From Lachnospiraceae bacterium (GTDB lineage: Bacteria > Bacillota_A > Clostridia > Lachnospirales > Lachnospiraceae), in assembly GCA_017613595.1 (NCBI GenBank), contig JAGADM010000135.1, forward strand, positions 1-24,237: a stretch of 24,237 nt of DNA, given 5' to 3'. This document shows, piece after piece, positions 1-7,799 of the stretch. The notes below the pieces were generated by a model. That model saw only the letters and a list, made by a program, of their open reading frames with translations, was not told where the DNA came from and searched no databases. The position numbers were made by a program, and so were the translations under genes. Position 1 is the first letter of the stretch; each line of letters begins with the position of its first letter.

Positions 1-1
1 C

Positions 2-277
2 GAAGGAAAATGGTTCACTCCTCTCCGCGAATCCCTTCAGGCTTTCATTGAGAAGTCCCAGGAGTTCGTTACCGGTGAAGTTAAGATGAAGCTCTACAAG
101 GGCAACATCATCAAGCAGGGAACCACTTCTCCTTACAGCCTCTACAACGAGAGCATCGCTTCCTTCACAACCGGCGACCTTTACAACCATAAGGATGCCG
201 AAGGTTTCATCAACCTCTTCGGTCTCTCCCTCAAGGTTCGCGCCATGAAGCAGGCGGAAATCGAGAAGAACAAGTAA
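2..277 (+). CDS. argG: Argininosuccinate synthase, C-terminal part (5' truncated by window edge)
   Basis: The gene enters from the left and only its last 91 codons are visible, read in frame from base 2. The stretch includes [12 protein letters not shown], then [13 protein letters not shown], then [13 protein letters not shown], which is the C-terminal oligomerisation region typical of ArgG. The enzyme joins citrulline and aspartate, using ATP, to give argininosuccinate in the cytoplasm. The ORF ends with TAA and is followed at once by a strong terminator, so it is the last gene of its transcript. The partner gene argH lies on the same strand but about 7.5 kb away, with seven opposite-strand genes in between. 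The identification is firm. The N-terminal ATP-binding domain is outside the window. Confidence 0.95.
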   Translation, partial: EGKWFTPLRESLQAFIEKSQEFVTGEVKMKLYKGNIIKQGTTSPYSLYNESIASFTTGDLYNHKDAEGFINLFGLSLKVRAMKQAEIEKNK

Positions 278-303
278 TCTTCTCTCCCATTCCATTAACG
301 AAC

Positions 304-334
304 AAAGCCCTGACAGACGACGTCAGGGCTTTTT
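304..334. terminator. Bidirectional Rho-independent terminator after argG
   Basis: A perfect 9-bp stem, AGCCCTGAC (306-314) with GTCAGGGCT (322-330), has a 7-base loop and is followed by a T run to 334. Two or three flanking A-T pairs extend the stem. The A-rich left flank lets it also serve the minus-strand lipoprotein gene that ends at 352. Confidence 0.9.
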
Positions 335-351
335 ATGTTATCTCTATAGGA

Positions 352-1392
352 TCAGTATTCGTAATACTTGCCATCAAAACCGGATGTGTTTTCGCGAAGA
401 CGTTTCAGATTCAGAAGCGGCTTCAGAGTGGAATTGGATTTATCCGAAAAATTCGATGCAAGACGTTTAAGGGAACTGTCATTCTTCTTGGTATTTGCCG
501 CCCTTGCAAGGCCTTTCGATGCAAGCAAAGTCAACAGATACTTACACACATTGTTTGTACCGGAAAGAAAAAAACTGAACGAATATTTTACATCGTCCGC
601 CGTATAAATCTCATAATAGACTTCAATCCAATAAAACACGATGTCTTTTATTCGCGTACGTGAGGACGTAATATCTTTGGTTGCGATATCATAAATCATC
701 TTTTGAAAATCATTTATGGCAATCCGGGATTTCATGTCCATCGCCTGGTCACCGACGGCCAGCCAACCGATCATAAGCTGATTATCCGGATGATCAAAGT
801 TATACTTTACGATCTTATCAACCGTTCCGGCTACGGATTTAAGATTTTTTTCATTGTAAAACTTTAAATACTCCGCTTTCACGGAATCATCGGGTTCCTC
901 AGATTCCTCGCTGCTTTCATAATAACCGATTTGATAGACTCTGTTCAGTGGACTTTCCGGGGAATGATAATACGAATCCTCCGGCTTCGGAGCCAACAGA
1001 TTCAGATTCATGAACATCAATAAAATATCCGTCTCACTCTCGTTCAGAATCGCAAAAGAATTAAGATACTCTTTTCTCTTCTGCATCTCGGAAGCAAAAT
1101 CTTCCGGTTCACCAAAGTAGTCGTTGCGAATATTCTCATATATAAGCAGATCTTTAACGTTTACATTCCGTTCCGAAGCAAGAGGTGTCGGTTCCGGAGT
1201 CGGGCTCGGCGTCGGCGTCGGTATCGGAGTTGCTGTGGGTGTCGGTGTTGTCGATTCCGTCGGCATAACCGTAACCGACGGCTCCGGCGTTATCGATGCT
1301 TCGGGACCGGCCGTTTTCTTTCCGCAACACGTCAGAACCGCAGCCGTGGTAAGCAGCAAAAACCATATGCACATTTTTCTCAGGTCTCTCAC
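352..1392 (-). CDS. Putative lipoprotein with Thr-Pro linker, unknown function
   Basis: I do not recognise the family. The start chosen is GTG at 1392, because AAAGGAGG lies 8 bases upstream; the 18 residues of open frame further upstream have no ribosome site. The 346-residue product begins with a positively charged, hydrophobic lipoprotein-type signal ending VLTCCGKK, so Cys22 or Cys23 would be the lipidated residue. Thr or Cys at position -1 is not ideal. Residues about 35-70 are a low-complexity linker of PTPTP units, a common spacer through the cell wall. The remaining ~275 residues are mostly charged and probably helical, with no motif I can name. It is the last gene of the minus-strand run, 54 bases after nfo, and shares the argG terminator. 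The gene looks A+T-richer than its neighbours, consistent with a fast-evolving surface protein. Confidence 0.75.
   Translation of the reverse strand: MRDLRKMCIWFLLLTTAAVLTCCGKKTAGPEASITPEPSVTVMPTESTTPTPTATPIPTPTPSPTPEPTPLASERNVNVKDLLIYENIRNDYFGEPEDFASEMQKRKEYLNSFAILNESETDILLMFMNLNLLAPKPEDSYYHSPESPLNRVYQIGYYESSEESEEPDDSVKAEYLKFYNEKNLKSVAGTVDKIVKYNFDHPDNQLMIGWLAVGDQAMDMKSRIAINDFQKMIYDIATKDITSSRTRIKDIVFYWIEVYYEIYTADDVKYSFSFFLSGTNNVCKYLLTLLASKGLARAANTKKNDSSLKRLASNFSDKSNSTLKPLLNLKRLRENTSGFDGKYYEY
1184..1254 (-). repeat. Low-complexity coding repeat (Thr-Pro linker)
   Basis: On the plus strand this stretch is built of imperfect GTCGGC/GTCGGT hexamers. On the coding strand these are the alternating Thr-Pro codons of the lipoprotein linker. 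Such hexamer runs can change length by slippage without breaking the frame. Confidence 0.6.
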
Positions 1393-1446
1393 CGGTAACA
1401 CCTCCTTTACCGTTAAAAAAAAATATGAAACTTCGAAATAATACAA

Positions 1447-2325
1447 TCAGTCAAAAACCTTCGGATCAAATACGCCTTTACGAAGCATCGCGATCTCAAG
1501 TTTATAAGGCGCCAGCTTATCAGCACTTCCTCCGATCTCACGGTACGGCGTTTCGAGAATGATCGGCGTATCGGCGAATTCTTTGATCCGCGTTACCCCG
1601 CACAGCGCGTCAAATCCGATCGTTCCGAATCCGATGTTCTCGTGACGGTCCTTTGCCGCGCCCTGATCGTTTTTCGAATCGTTCAGGTGAATGCACGCAA
1701 TCTGATTTAACGGAAAATACCGCTCAAACTGCTTTAAAACGCCTTCAAAGTCATTCTTCACATCGAATCCCGAGTCGTTCAGGTGACAGGTATCCATGCA
1801 GATACGGAGCTTATCGTTCCATTTGACGCCGTCATAGATGCGTGCAAGCTGCTCGAAACGGTTTCCGATCTCGCTTCCTTTGCCGGCCATTGTTTCGAGA
1901 GCGATATGCACTTTGCACTGAGGCGTAAGTACTTCATTCAAACCTTTCACGATGGAAGCAATCCCTGCGTCTTCGCCTGCTCCGACATGCGCGCCCGGAT
2001 GAAGGACCAGCGTATCGGACCCCATTGCTTCGGTACGCTCGATCTCCTTCTTCAAAAACATGACCGCAAGGTCATACGTCTCGGCATTCACGGTATTCGC
2101 GAGGTTAATGATATACGGAGCATGAATGATGAATTTCTTCATGCCGTGCTCTTCCATCAGCGCGTGCGCCGCGGGAATATTCAGTTCGGAAATCTCCTTC
2201 CGCTTCGTATTCTGCGGAGCTCCGGTATAAAGCATAAACGTATCCGCGCCGTAGGAAAGCGCTTCCTTTACGGAACCGAGCATCATATCCCTACCGCTCA
2301 TTCCGACATGCGAACCTAATAACAT
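1447..2325 (-). CDS. nfo: Endonuclease IV (AP endonuclease, deoxyribonuclease IV)
   Basis: This is a full-length (292-residue) TIM-barrel apurinic/apyrimidinic endonuclease. It cuts 5' to abasic sites in base-excision repair using a trinuclear zinc centre. The zinc-ligand set known for the family can be followed in order: His68 (HAPYIINLAN), His109 (VLHPGAH), Glu144 (ALETMAGKG), Asp178 and His181 (CMDTCHLNDSG), His213 (IHLNDSKND), Asp226 and His228 (DRHENIG) and Glu258 (ILETP). No ligand is missing, so it should be active. The start at 2325 has an AGAGGG ribosome site at short spacing. It follows the methyltransferase gene after a GC-rich hairpin (2341-2366) and precedes the lipoprotein gene. 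Confidence 0.95.
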   Translation of the reverse strand: MLLGSHVGMSGRDMMLGSVKEALSYGADTFMLYTGAPQNTKRKEISELNIPAAHALMEEHGMKKFIIHAPYIINLANTVNAETYDLAVMFLKKEIERTEAMGSDTLVLHPGAHVGAGEDAGIASIVKGLNEVLTPQCKVHIALETMAGKGSEIGNRFEQLARIYDGVKWNDKLRICMDTCHLNDSGFDVKNDFEGVLKQFERYFPLNQIACIHLNDSKNDQGAAKDRHENIGFGTIGFDALCGVTRIKEFADTPIILETPYREIGGSADKLAPYKLEIAMLRKGVFDPKVFD

Positions 2326-2340
2326 AATCCCTCTTTCTGA

Positions 2341-2366
2341 AAACGCGTGCCTCAGAGCACGCGTTT
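2341..2366 (-). terminator. Intercistronic hairpin, possible weak terminator
   Basis: A perfect 10-bp inverted repeat, AAACGCGTGC (2341-2350) with GCACGCGTTT (2357-2366), has a 6-base loop. It sits between the methyltransferase stop (2376) and the nfo start (2325). In the transcribed (minus) direction only four Us follow before a C, so termination is probably partial. An RNA-stability element is the other reading. Confidence 0.5.
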
Positions 2367-2375
2367 CAACTTATC

Positions 2376-3845
2376 TTATAATCTTTTAATGACAAATCCG
2401 TTCAGACCGCTTTTCTCACTGATCTCAATCCTTGATTCAATGCGGTACCCGGCCGTGCAGTACTTATACACGAGCTCCGGATTTCTGACAAGCATCAGAA
2501 TGTAGCTGCCTTCCTTCAGATGGTCCTTGGCCTTACCGAAGAAACGGTAATAGATATTATCAATCTTGCCGGCATCCTCTTCCTTCGTTGCGAAAGGCAT
2601 ATCGGTTACAATCTCATCGAACAGCGAATCATGGCGGAAATCGAAGAAATCGCGATGGATAAAGTAAATCGGGAATTCCGACTCGTTACCGTTCTTTCTA
2701 GCCTTATCAATGGCTTCGCCGAATGTATCGACGCCGAACGCCGACTTCACCGGACTCAGGATATTTCTTTCAAAAAGCATTGTCCCGACACCGCAGAACG
2801 GATCAAGAACCTGCGCGTTCTTTTTAAGGAACGACTCGTTGATCTTAAGAAAAGCCGCGGCATTGATCGGCTTGATGCTTGCCGCAACAGCTTCCTTACG
2901 GTATGAGAACCGGTCATCATCGAGTGTCATCAGCTTAAAGTGGAACCGGAACGTGTTATCGTCCTTCTTGATGAGTCTCAGTTCCATCTCATAATGGTCT
3001 TTACTGAGCACGAGTTCCTGGTTCGACAGCCTGTGGATTTCGCCCGAAAGCCGCTTAACAAGTACCGACTTCTTCTTGTCATCGATGCCTTTGATCTCCA
3101 TCCGGTAACAGAACGGTCCTTCGCCCTGATGCCGTTTCTTAAGATACTCGACAAAGCCGGCATCCATCAGCTGCATCGCTGCCGCATACGGGTCGTCTGT
3201 AATAGCCTTCAGATTCGGCAGGAAGAACAGGATCTCGCGATACGTCCGGATCGGGAGGTATTTGTCGAGCTGCTTCGTCTTCATATAGATGCCGGTCGGC
3301 AGCTGTTTCTTCTTCGCCTCGTCAATCAGCGAATCCGTAATCGGAACATAAGCCTTGTCGGTTACGAAAAGTACTTCGTTCTCCAGATTCCAGCCGGAAA
3401 ATGTATGGCTGCTGTCCCGGTTATCCCCGAGGCATTCCTCAATCTCCTGCAGTTCCTCATTCAGATGTTTGCGGTCCTCCGGAGCGAGGTCGCCGTTCGT
3501 AATCTCTTCCTTGCGAAGCGTCAGGATATCGAGGATCGGCTTCTCTAACGGAAAATGCCTAAGCGATTTCAGGTACTGCGGCCGCACATAAAGTACGCCC
3601 TCCTTCTGAAACGCCCGGATCAGAATGGACGGAACAAGCGGATCGTCCACATACGCAAGCACTCTCGCAGCGTTCTTCCGCACCTTTGCATCGGCGTTTT
3701 CAAAATAGGCCGGCACATAGTTCATCAAAGGAATATGATATTCCTCGATTTCAATCGGAAGCATGCCGCCGAGAAGGTCGGCAACCGCCGCCAGCGTCTC
3801 ACGGGGGCTTACGCCGTATTCCAGTTTTTCAATCAAACTCTTCAA
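2376..3845 (-). CDS. HEAT-like domain fused to class I SAM-dependent RNA methyltransferase (UPF0020-type)
   Basis: The 489-residue product has two parts. Residues about 1-130 are helical, with HEAT-like character (AYFENADAKVRKNAARVLAY is followed by a second similar unit). The C-terminal ~170 residues are a Rossmann methyltransferase: motif I is DPFCGVGT (348-355), an acidic ribose-binding segment follows (FGVDTF), and motif IV is TDMPF (414-418), an N/D-P-P-F/Y-like site usual in N2-guanine RNA methyltransferases of the Trm14/TrmN/RlmL group. The segment DDRFSYRKEAVAASIKPINA just before motif I fits that group. I therefore infer tRNA or rRNA base methylation; the target is unknown. No clear THUMP domain is visible, and the HEAT-like part may take its place. 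The start overlaps the PHP gene stop by 4 bases (ATGA), so translation is probably coupled. Confidence 0.75.
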   Translation of the reverse strand: MKSLIEKLEYGVSPRETLAAVADLLGGMLPIEIEEYHIPLMNYVPAYFENADAKVRKNAARVLAYVDDPLVPSILIRAFQKEGVLYVRPQYLKSLRHFPLEKPILDILTLRKEEITNGDLAPEDRKHLNEELQEIEECLGDNRDSSHTFSGWNLENEVLFVTDKAYVPITDSLIDEAKKKQLPTGIYMKTKQLDKYLPIRTYREILFFLPNLKAITDDPYAAAMQLMDAGFVEYLKKRHQGEGPFCYRMEIKGIDDKKKSVLVKRLSGEIHRLSNQELVLSKDHYEMELRLIKKDDNTFRFHFKLMTLDDDRFSYRKEAVAASIKPINAAAFLKINESFLKKNAQVLDPFCGVGTMLFERNILSPVKSAFGVDTFGEAIDKARKNGNESEFPIYFIHRDFFDFRHDSLFDEIVTDMPFATKEEDAGKIDNIYYRFFGKAKDHLKEGSYILMLVRNPELVYKYCTAGYRIESRIEISEKSGLNGFVIKRL

Positions 3846-4546
3846 TGCTGTTCCATTTCCCTGCGGATGTCTTCGATATGTCTGTCAATCAGCTGATAAG
3901 GTTCCTGATTCTGAATCAGTTCGATATAATCGCGGATCGTAATGATCTTCTTCTCGCAAAGCATTCCGCCGCCGACCGGGTGAATTCCGTGAACGTCGGA
4001 GCCTGCGGTCTTCTTTAAACGGAACTGGTCCGCATACCAGTCAGCACGGTCATTTTGAATCTTCGGATTGGAGGAATTGATGGTCTCCACCGCGTCACAG
4101 TAATCCGGGAAAAGACGGATGCCGTCCAGATACCCTCTCTGACGGAACGGATGCGCCTGTACGCAGAATCCGCCGTCCGCGTGAACGATCTCATACTGCT
4201 GTACGGGAGTCCAGGTGATCATGTCCGGATGCTTCAGGAGCCAGGACTTATCCAGTCCGTAAATCAGGAATTCCGCGCCGTGGAAGTTCTCCTCCCAGCC
4301 GAAAAGCACGTTAAGGCCGATCTTATCGCCTTCCTCTTTCGCGTGCTCATAACCGCTGCAGAACTCTTCCACATACTGTTCCCAAGGAATATCCCGCTTC
4401 GGTCTCGTATTTCCGCGGAAGAAGTGATCCGTTATGATAACGGTATCATAGCCTTCCTCTTTTCTTGCGCGTGCGCATTCATAACCGTTCGAATAGCCGC
4501 AGGCGCTTCCTTCACTCGTGTGACTGTGTGTTTCGATTTTATACAT
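3842..4546 (-). CDS. PHP-domain metal-dependent phosphoesterase
   Basis: The 234-residue product is a single PHP domain. Motifs run in the expected order: His7-x-His9 (ETHSHTSE), Asp40-His41 (ITDHFF), a Glu/His pair (GWEENFHG), a histidine (VQAHPFR) and a closing Asp-x-His (AGSDVHG). These are the metal ligands of PHP phosphoesterases, the family of histidinol-phosphatase HisK and of nucleoside/oligonucleotide phosphatases such as YciV. At 234 residues it is short and lacks an inserted specificity domain. The sequence does not reveal the substrate, and no histidine-biosynthesis gene is near. The ribosome site is indistinct: AAAGGA is about 15 bases upstream and lies in a small GGAAA/TTTCC hairpin. 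It overlaps the methyltransferase gene by 4 bases. Confidence 0.85.
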   Translation of the reverse strand: MYKIETHSHTSEGSACGYSNGYECARARKEEGYDTVIITDHFFRGNTRPKRDIPWEQYVEEFCSGYEHAKEEGDKIGLNVLFGWEENFHGAEFLIYGLDKSWLLKHPDMITWTPVQQYEIVHADGGFCVQAHPFRQRGYLDGIRLFPDYCDAVETINSSNPKIQNDRADWYADQFRLKKTAGSDVHGIHPVGGGMLCEKKIITIRDYIELIQNQEPYQLIDRHIEDIRREMEQH

Positions 4547-4578
4547 ATAGACGGAAAATAATCCTTTCCATAGTTTGT

Positions 4579-5274
4579 TTAAAGTATATCGGCCGTAACG
4601 GAAGTGGTTCTGTACTCAACCGCAAGACGCACACAATATAAGACTGCAGCAGCTATGAGTGCGGTTATCGTCAGTGTCACCCTTAAACTAACCTGCTGAT
4701 GCTGCTCCGCTCCCCCGCTGTTCAAAACCATATCCTGCATTATAAAGAATACATATGCAACGGCACAGAGCAGAATGAATGCAAAATCAATGATCAGAAG
4801 GTTCCGCCATCGCGATGCGTATTCCGGAGAAACCCTTTCGCTGACCTCTCTGCGCATCAGCTCGTAATATACCGGTTTAATCGCCAGTATCGCCATTCCG
4901 ATCATCGCCGACACAATATACATGATATAGGAATTCGATACCCCGGCAAGATAAAAGGATCCCGCCACCGGCAGAACGCATGCGATACACCCGAATACCG
5001 AAAGAATTCCGAAACTTTTCCGAAACCTTTTGAGTTTTTTAAGGGACGCGGAAAAAATAAACATGAGAACCAGAAAGAACACGGCTCCGCCCAAAAGGGC
5101 AAGTAGGGAAATGAAGAAATAAATTACATTTCCCAGATCAACTGACTCCCCGATGTTCGGCAGAATGAAAAACCATATCAGAAACAGCCCCGCTATCCCC
5201 TGGGCTACGATACTGAATTTAATGATTCCCGCCAGATCACCGAAAGTGTAAGCAAATTCCGAATTCCGGTTCAT
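4579..5274 (-). CDS. Multi-pass membrane protein, unknown function
   Basis: I do not recognise the family. The chosen start is the ATG at 5274 (MNRNSEF, 231 residues), which has a G-rich though non-standard site (GGCGGGGGC) about 9 bases upstream. The frame is open up to a TTG at 5307 that abuts the iorB stop (TAATTG), but nothing there resembles a ribosome site. About six hydrophobic segments are visible, near residues 17-40, 48-75, 89-110, 115-133, 158-178 and 200-220. A basic loop (SLKKLKRFRKSF) follows the second. No transport, enzymatic or binding motif stands out. It sits directly after iorB, probably in the same transcript, but nothing in the protein links it to indolepyruvate metabolism. 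Confidence 0.7.
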   Translation of the reverse strand: MNRNSEFAYTFGDLAGIIKFSIVAQGIAGLFLIWFFILPNIGESVDLGNVIYFFISLLALLGGAVFFLVLMFIFSASLKKLKRFRKSFGILSVFGCIACVLPVAGSFYLAGVSNSYIMYIVSAMIGMAILAIKPVYYELMRREVSERVSPEYASRWRNLLIIDFAFILLCAVAYVFFIMQDMVLNSGGAEQHQQVSLRVTLTITALIAAAVLYCVRLAVEYRTTSVTADIL

Positions 5275-5307
5275 AGTTGAAGCGCCCCCGCCGCAGCAGC
5301 CGATCAA

Positions 5308-5877
5308 TTACATATTGTAGCCTACAAGAAATGCCTGCTTATTCAACTCTACGGTCTTCGGCGGAACGGTATTCTCAATGACATTCAGCCAGTCTTCCTT
5401 CGAAAAATCCATATGCTTTGCCGCAAGTCCGAGAACGATCGTATTGAACGCCTTCGTGTTGCCGAGTTTTCTTGCTTCGGACAAAGCGTCAATCTTCAGC
5501 ACCTTATACTTCTTCGAAAGGTCCTCAAGAATGCCCTCCGGATACTCCGCATCACCGATAACGACGGGCATCGGATCGATACGCTGGTCATTTACGATGA
5601 TCACGCCGTCCTTCTTCATAAAGTGCGCGTAGCGAAGCGCCTCCAGACGCTCGAACGCGATCAGGACGTCAGCCTGTCCCTCTTCCACGATCGGCTCAAA
5701 AACCTTCTCACCGTAGCGGACAAATGTTACAACGCTTCCGCCTCTCTGTGCCATTCCGTGTACTTCGGAAAGCTTTACGTCATATCCCGCAGCGCGGGTG
5801 ATACCGCCGAGAATACGGCTTGTGAGGAGGGTTCCCTGTCCGCCTACACCGACGATCATAATATTCTTCGTTTCCAT
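5308..5877 (-). CDS. iorB: Indolepyruvate:ferredoxin oxidoreductase, beta subunit
   Basis: This 189-residue protein is the gamma/beta-type (PFOR gamma-like) subunit of the arylpyruvate-oxidising 2-oxoacid oxidoreductase. It opens with a nucleotide-like Gly-rich loop, IVGVGGQGTLL (about residues 8-18), then HGMAQRGGSVVTFVRYG, the diagnostic signature of this subunit. Its length is normal for IorB. With IorA it converts arylpyruvates (from Trp, Phe and Tyr transamination) plus CoA to aryl-acetyl-CoA and CO2, reducing ferredoxin. It starts 4 bases after the iorA stop, so the two are cotranscribed and probably made in equal amounts. Confidence 0.95.
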   Translation of the reverse strand: METKNIMIVGVGGQGTLLTSRILGGITRAAGYDVKLSEVHGMAQRGGSVVTFVRYGEKVFEPIVEEGQADVLIAFERLEALRYAHFMKKDGVIIVNDQRIDPMPVVIGDAEYPEGILEDLSKKYKVLKIDALSEARKLGNTKAFNTIVLGLAAKHMDFSKEDWLNVIENTVPPKTVELNKQAFLVGYNM

Positions 5878-5881
5878 AAGG

Positions 5882-7621
5882 CTACACCTCCGTTTTCTCG
5901 ATCGCGCCGAATTTGCAAAGCTGTGCGCAGAGGCTGCAGCCGTTGCACATCGTGTCGTTGATGCTTACCGTACCGTCAGCATTCTTCGTGATCGCGGGGC
6001 AGCCGGGCTTCATGCACATGCCGCACTTCTTGCATTTATCAGGATTCGAAACGTACTGTACGGTAACCTTCTTCTTATTGAGCAGTGCGCAGGGCGCCTT
6101 TACAACGATAACGCTGAGCTCGTTCTTCGCGGTCTCTTCCTTAATCGCCTTTTCAAGCGCGGGAACGTCAAATGTGTTAACGACCTGAACGTTCGGAACG
6201 CCGATTGCCCGGCAAAGCTTAACCACGTCGATTGCGTTTACGATATCGCCCTTGAGGGTCTTACCGGTACCGGCGTGATCCTGATGGCCGGTCATACCGG
6301 TTGTGGAGTTGTCAAGAATCAGAACGGTTCCCGTTGCCTGGTTGTAAACCATGTTCATAAGAGAGTTTACCCCGGTATGCATGAAGGTGGAATCACCGAT
6401 AACGGCAACCCAGTTCTTAACATAATCGGAGCCTTTGGCCTTTTCCATGCCGTGCAGCGTACTGATGGAGGAGCCCATGCAGACCGTCGTATCCACAACG
6501 CCGAGCGGTGCAACAGCGCCGAGCGTGTAGCATCCGATATCTCCTGCCGCATGCAGACCGAGCTTCTTCAAAACATAGAAAGTCGAACGGTGCGGACATC
6601 CGGGGCAAAGGATCGGCGGACGGTTCGGAACCTGCGCGGCGGCATCCAGACCGAGGTCAATGCCGAGGATCGCCTTACGGAGCATATTGGCGCTGTATTC
6701 ACCCTGTACGGTGAAGATTTCCTTACCGGTGCAGGCAATACCCATTGCCTTAACCTGCTCCTCAATGATCGGATCAAGTTCCTCAACGATATATAACTTC
6801 TCTACCTTGGCGGCAAAGTCTTTGATCATCTTCTTCGGAAGCGGATTTACAAGTCCGAGTTTCAATACGGATGCATTCGGAAGGACTTCCTTTACGTACT
6901 GATAAGGGATACCGGAAGTGATCACGCCGATCTTCGTATCGTTCATCTCAACACGGTTGATTGGGAATGTCTCGGCATCGTCCGCCATGCGGATCTCGCG
7001 GTCCTCAACATGAAGGTGACGTGCCTTAGCCATACCGGGCATCATAACGTTCTTACGGATGTTCTTCTCGTAAGGCTTATCAGCGATCTCCGCACGGTCA
7101 CAAAGATTCACAAGACCCTGCGAATGCGCAAGTCTCGTCGTTGTGCGGACCATAACAGGGGTGTCGTATTTCTCGGATAGATCATAGGCAAATTTCACGA
7201 ATTCCTTCGCTTCATTGCTGTCGGAAGGCTCGATTACCGGAACCTTTGCGGCTCTTGCAACCGCACGGCTGTCCTGCTCGTTCTGGCTCGAGTAAAGACC
7301 GGGATCATCGGCTGCGATCATAACAAGACCGCCGTTTACGCCGATATAGGAAACGGTATAAAGCGGATCGGATGCAACGTTAACGCCGACATGCTTCATC
7401 GAAACAAGCGAACGTACACCGGCCATCGATGCGCCGATGGCAACTTCCATTGCCACCTTCTCATTCGGCGACCATTCCGCGTAGATTTCATCGTATTTTA
7501 CCACATTCTCACTGATTTCCGTGCTCGGTGTTCCCGGATACGCGGACGAAACCTTCACGCCGGCTTCCCATGCGCCGCGGGCGATAGCTTCGTTACCGAG
7601 CATAATCTTTTGCTCTGCCAT
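5882..7621 (-). CDS. iorA: Indolepyruvate:ferredoxin oxidoreductase, alpha subunit
   Basis: The start is the ATG at 7621 (MAEQKIML, 579 residues), which has AGGAGG 10 bases upstream. The longer open frame reaches back over the promoter and is rejected. The N-terminal PFOR-like domain has AYPGTPSTEISE. The TPP-binding domain (about residues 360-470) has GDIGCYTLG, a GMG-like loop and GDSTFMHTG. The C-terminus is a ferredoxin domain with two [4Fe-4S] motifs: Cys530, 533, 536, 541 (CKKCGMCMKPGCP) and Cys559, 562, 565, 569 (CNGCSLCAQLCKFG). The enzyme oxidatively decarboxylates indolepyruvate and related arylpyruvates and passes electrons to ferredoxin, as in anaerobic amino-acid fermentation. 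All cofactor motifs are intact. It leads the minus-strand run and has a recognisable promoter at 7684-7712. Confidence 0.96.
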   Translation of the reverse strand: MAEQKIMLGNEAIARGAWEAGVKVSSAYPGTPSTEISENVVKYDEIYAEWSPNEKVAMEVAIGASMAGVRSLVSMKHVGVNVASDPLYTVSYIGVNGGLVMIAADDPGLYSSQNEQDSRAVARAAKVPVIEPSDSNEAKEFVKFAYDLSEKYDTPVMVRTTTRLAHSQGLVNLCDRAEIADKPYEKNIRKNVMMPGMAKARHLHVEDREIRMADDAETFPINRVEMNDTKIGVITSGIPYQYVKEVLPNASVLKLGLVNPLPKKMIKDFAAKVEKLYIVEELDPIIEEQVKAMGIACTGKEIFTVQGEYSANMLRKAILGIDLGLDAAAQVPNRPPILCPGCPHRSTFYVLKKLGLHAAGDIGCYTLGAVAPLGVVDTTVCMGSSISTLHGMEKAKGSDYVKNWVAVIGDSTFMHTGVNSLMNMVYNQATGTVLILDNSTTGMTGHQDHAGTGKTLKGDIVNAIDVVKLCRAIGVPNVQVVNTFDVPALEKAIKEETAKNELSVIVVKAPCALLNKKKVTVQYVSNPDKCKKCGMCMKPGCPAITKNADGTVSINDTMCNGCSLCAQLCKFGAIEKTEV

Positions 7622-7683
7622 GTAAAATGTTCCTCCTGAATGCTTTGAAAACGGCTGTCCCGCCGTCTTGCGTTTCGCATAAT

Positions 7684-7712
7684 AATATATCATTTACCCT
7701 CCGGAAATGCAA
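7684..7712 (-). promoter_or_regulatory. Sigma-A-type promoter for iorA
   Basis: Read on the minus strand: -35 TTGCAT (7707-7712), a 17-base spacer, and -10 TATATT (7684-7689) with an upstream TG that makes it an extended -10. It gives a leader of roughly 55 bases to the iorA ATG and rules out the upstream start in the open frame. Confidence 0.6.
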
Positions 7713-7731
7713 TATTTATGCGTAAAAACCT

Positions 7732-7759
7732 TTGCTAAAACAAGAAATTGTGATATGAT
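7732..7759 (+). promoter_or_regulatory. Sigma-A-type promoter for argH
   Basis: -35 TTGCTA (7732-7737), a 16-base spacer, and -10 TATGAT (7754-7759) preceded by TGA, an extended -10. The leader to the argH ATG is only about 35 bases, so no T-box or other riboswitch fits. I saw no convincing ARG-box operator, but I could not score one. Confidence 0.65.
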
Positions 7760-7799
7760 AAACAGGTAAAAAACTTAAGTCTGAAAGGAATTACCGTTT

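Noticed and set aside
1184..1254. Hexamer repeats considered as a CRISPR-like or regulatory repeat.
   Set aside because: They are short, imperfect and explained by Thr-Pro codons; there are no unique spacers.
5275..5307. TTG start of the membrane protein directly abutting the iorB stop.
   Set aside because: No ribosome site precedes it; the ATG at 5274 is the more likely start, though its G-rich site is also unusual.
5798..6796. A 332-codon plus-strand open frame across iorA and iorB.
   Set aside because: It runs antisense to two firmly identified genes and has no coding features of its own.
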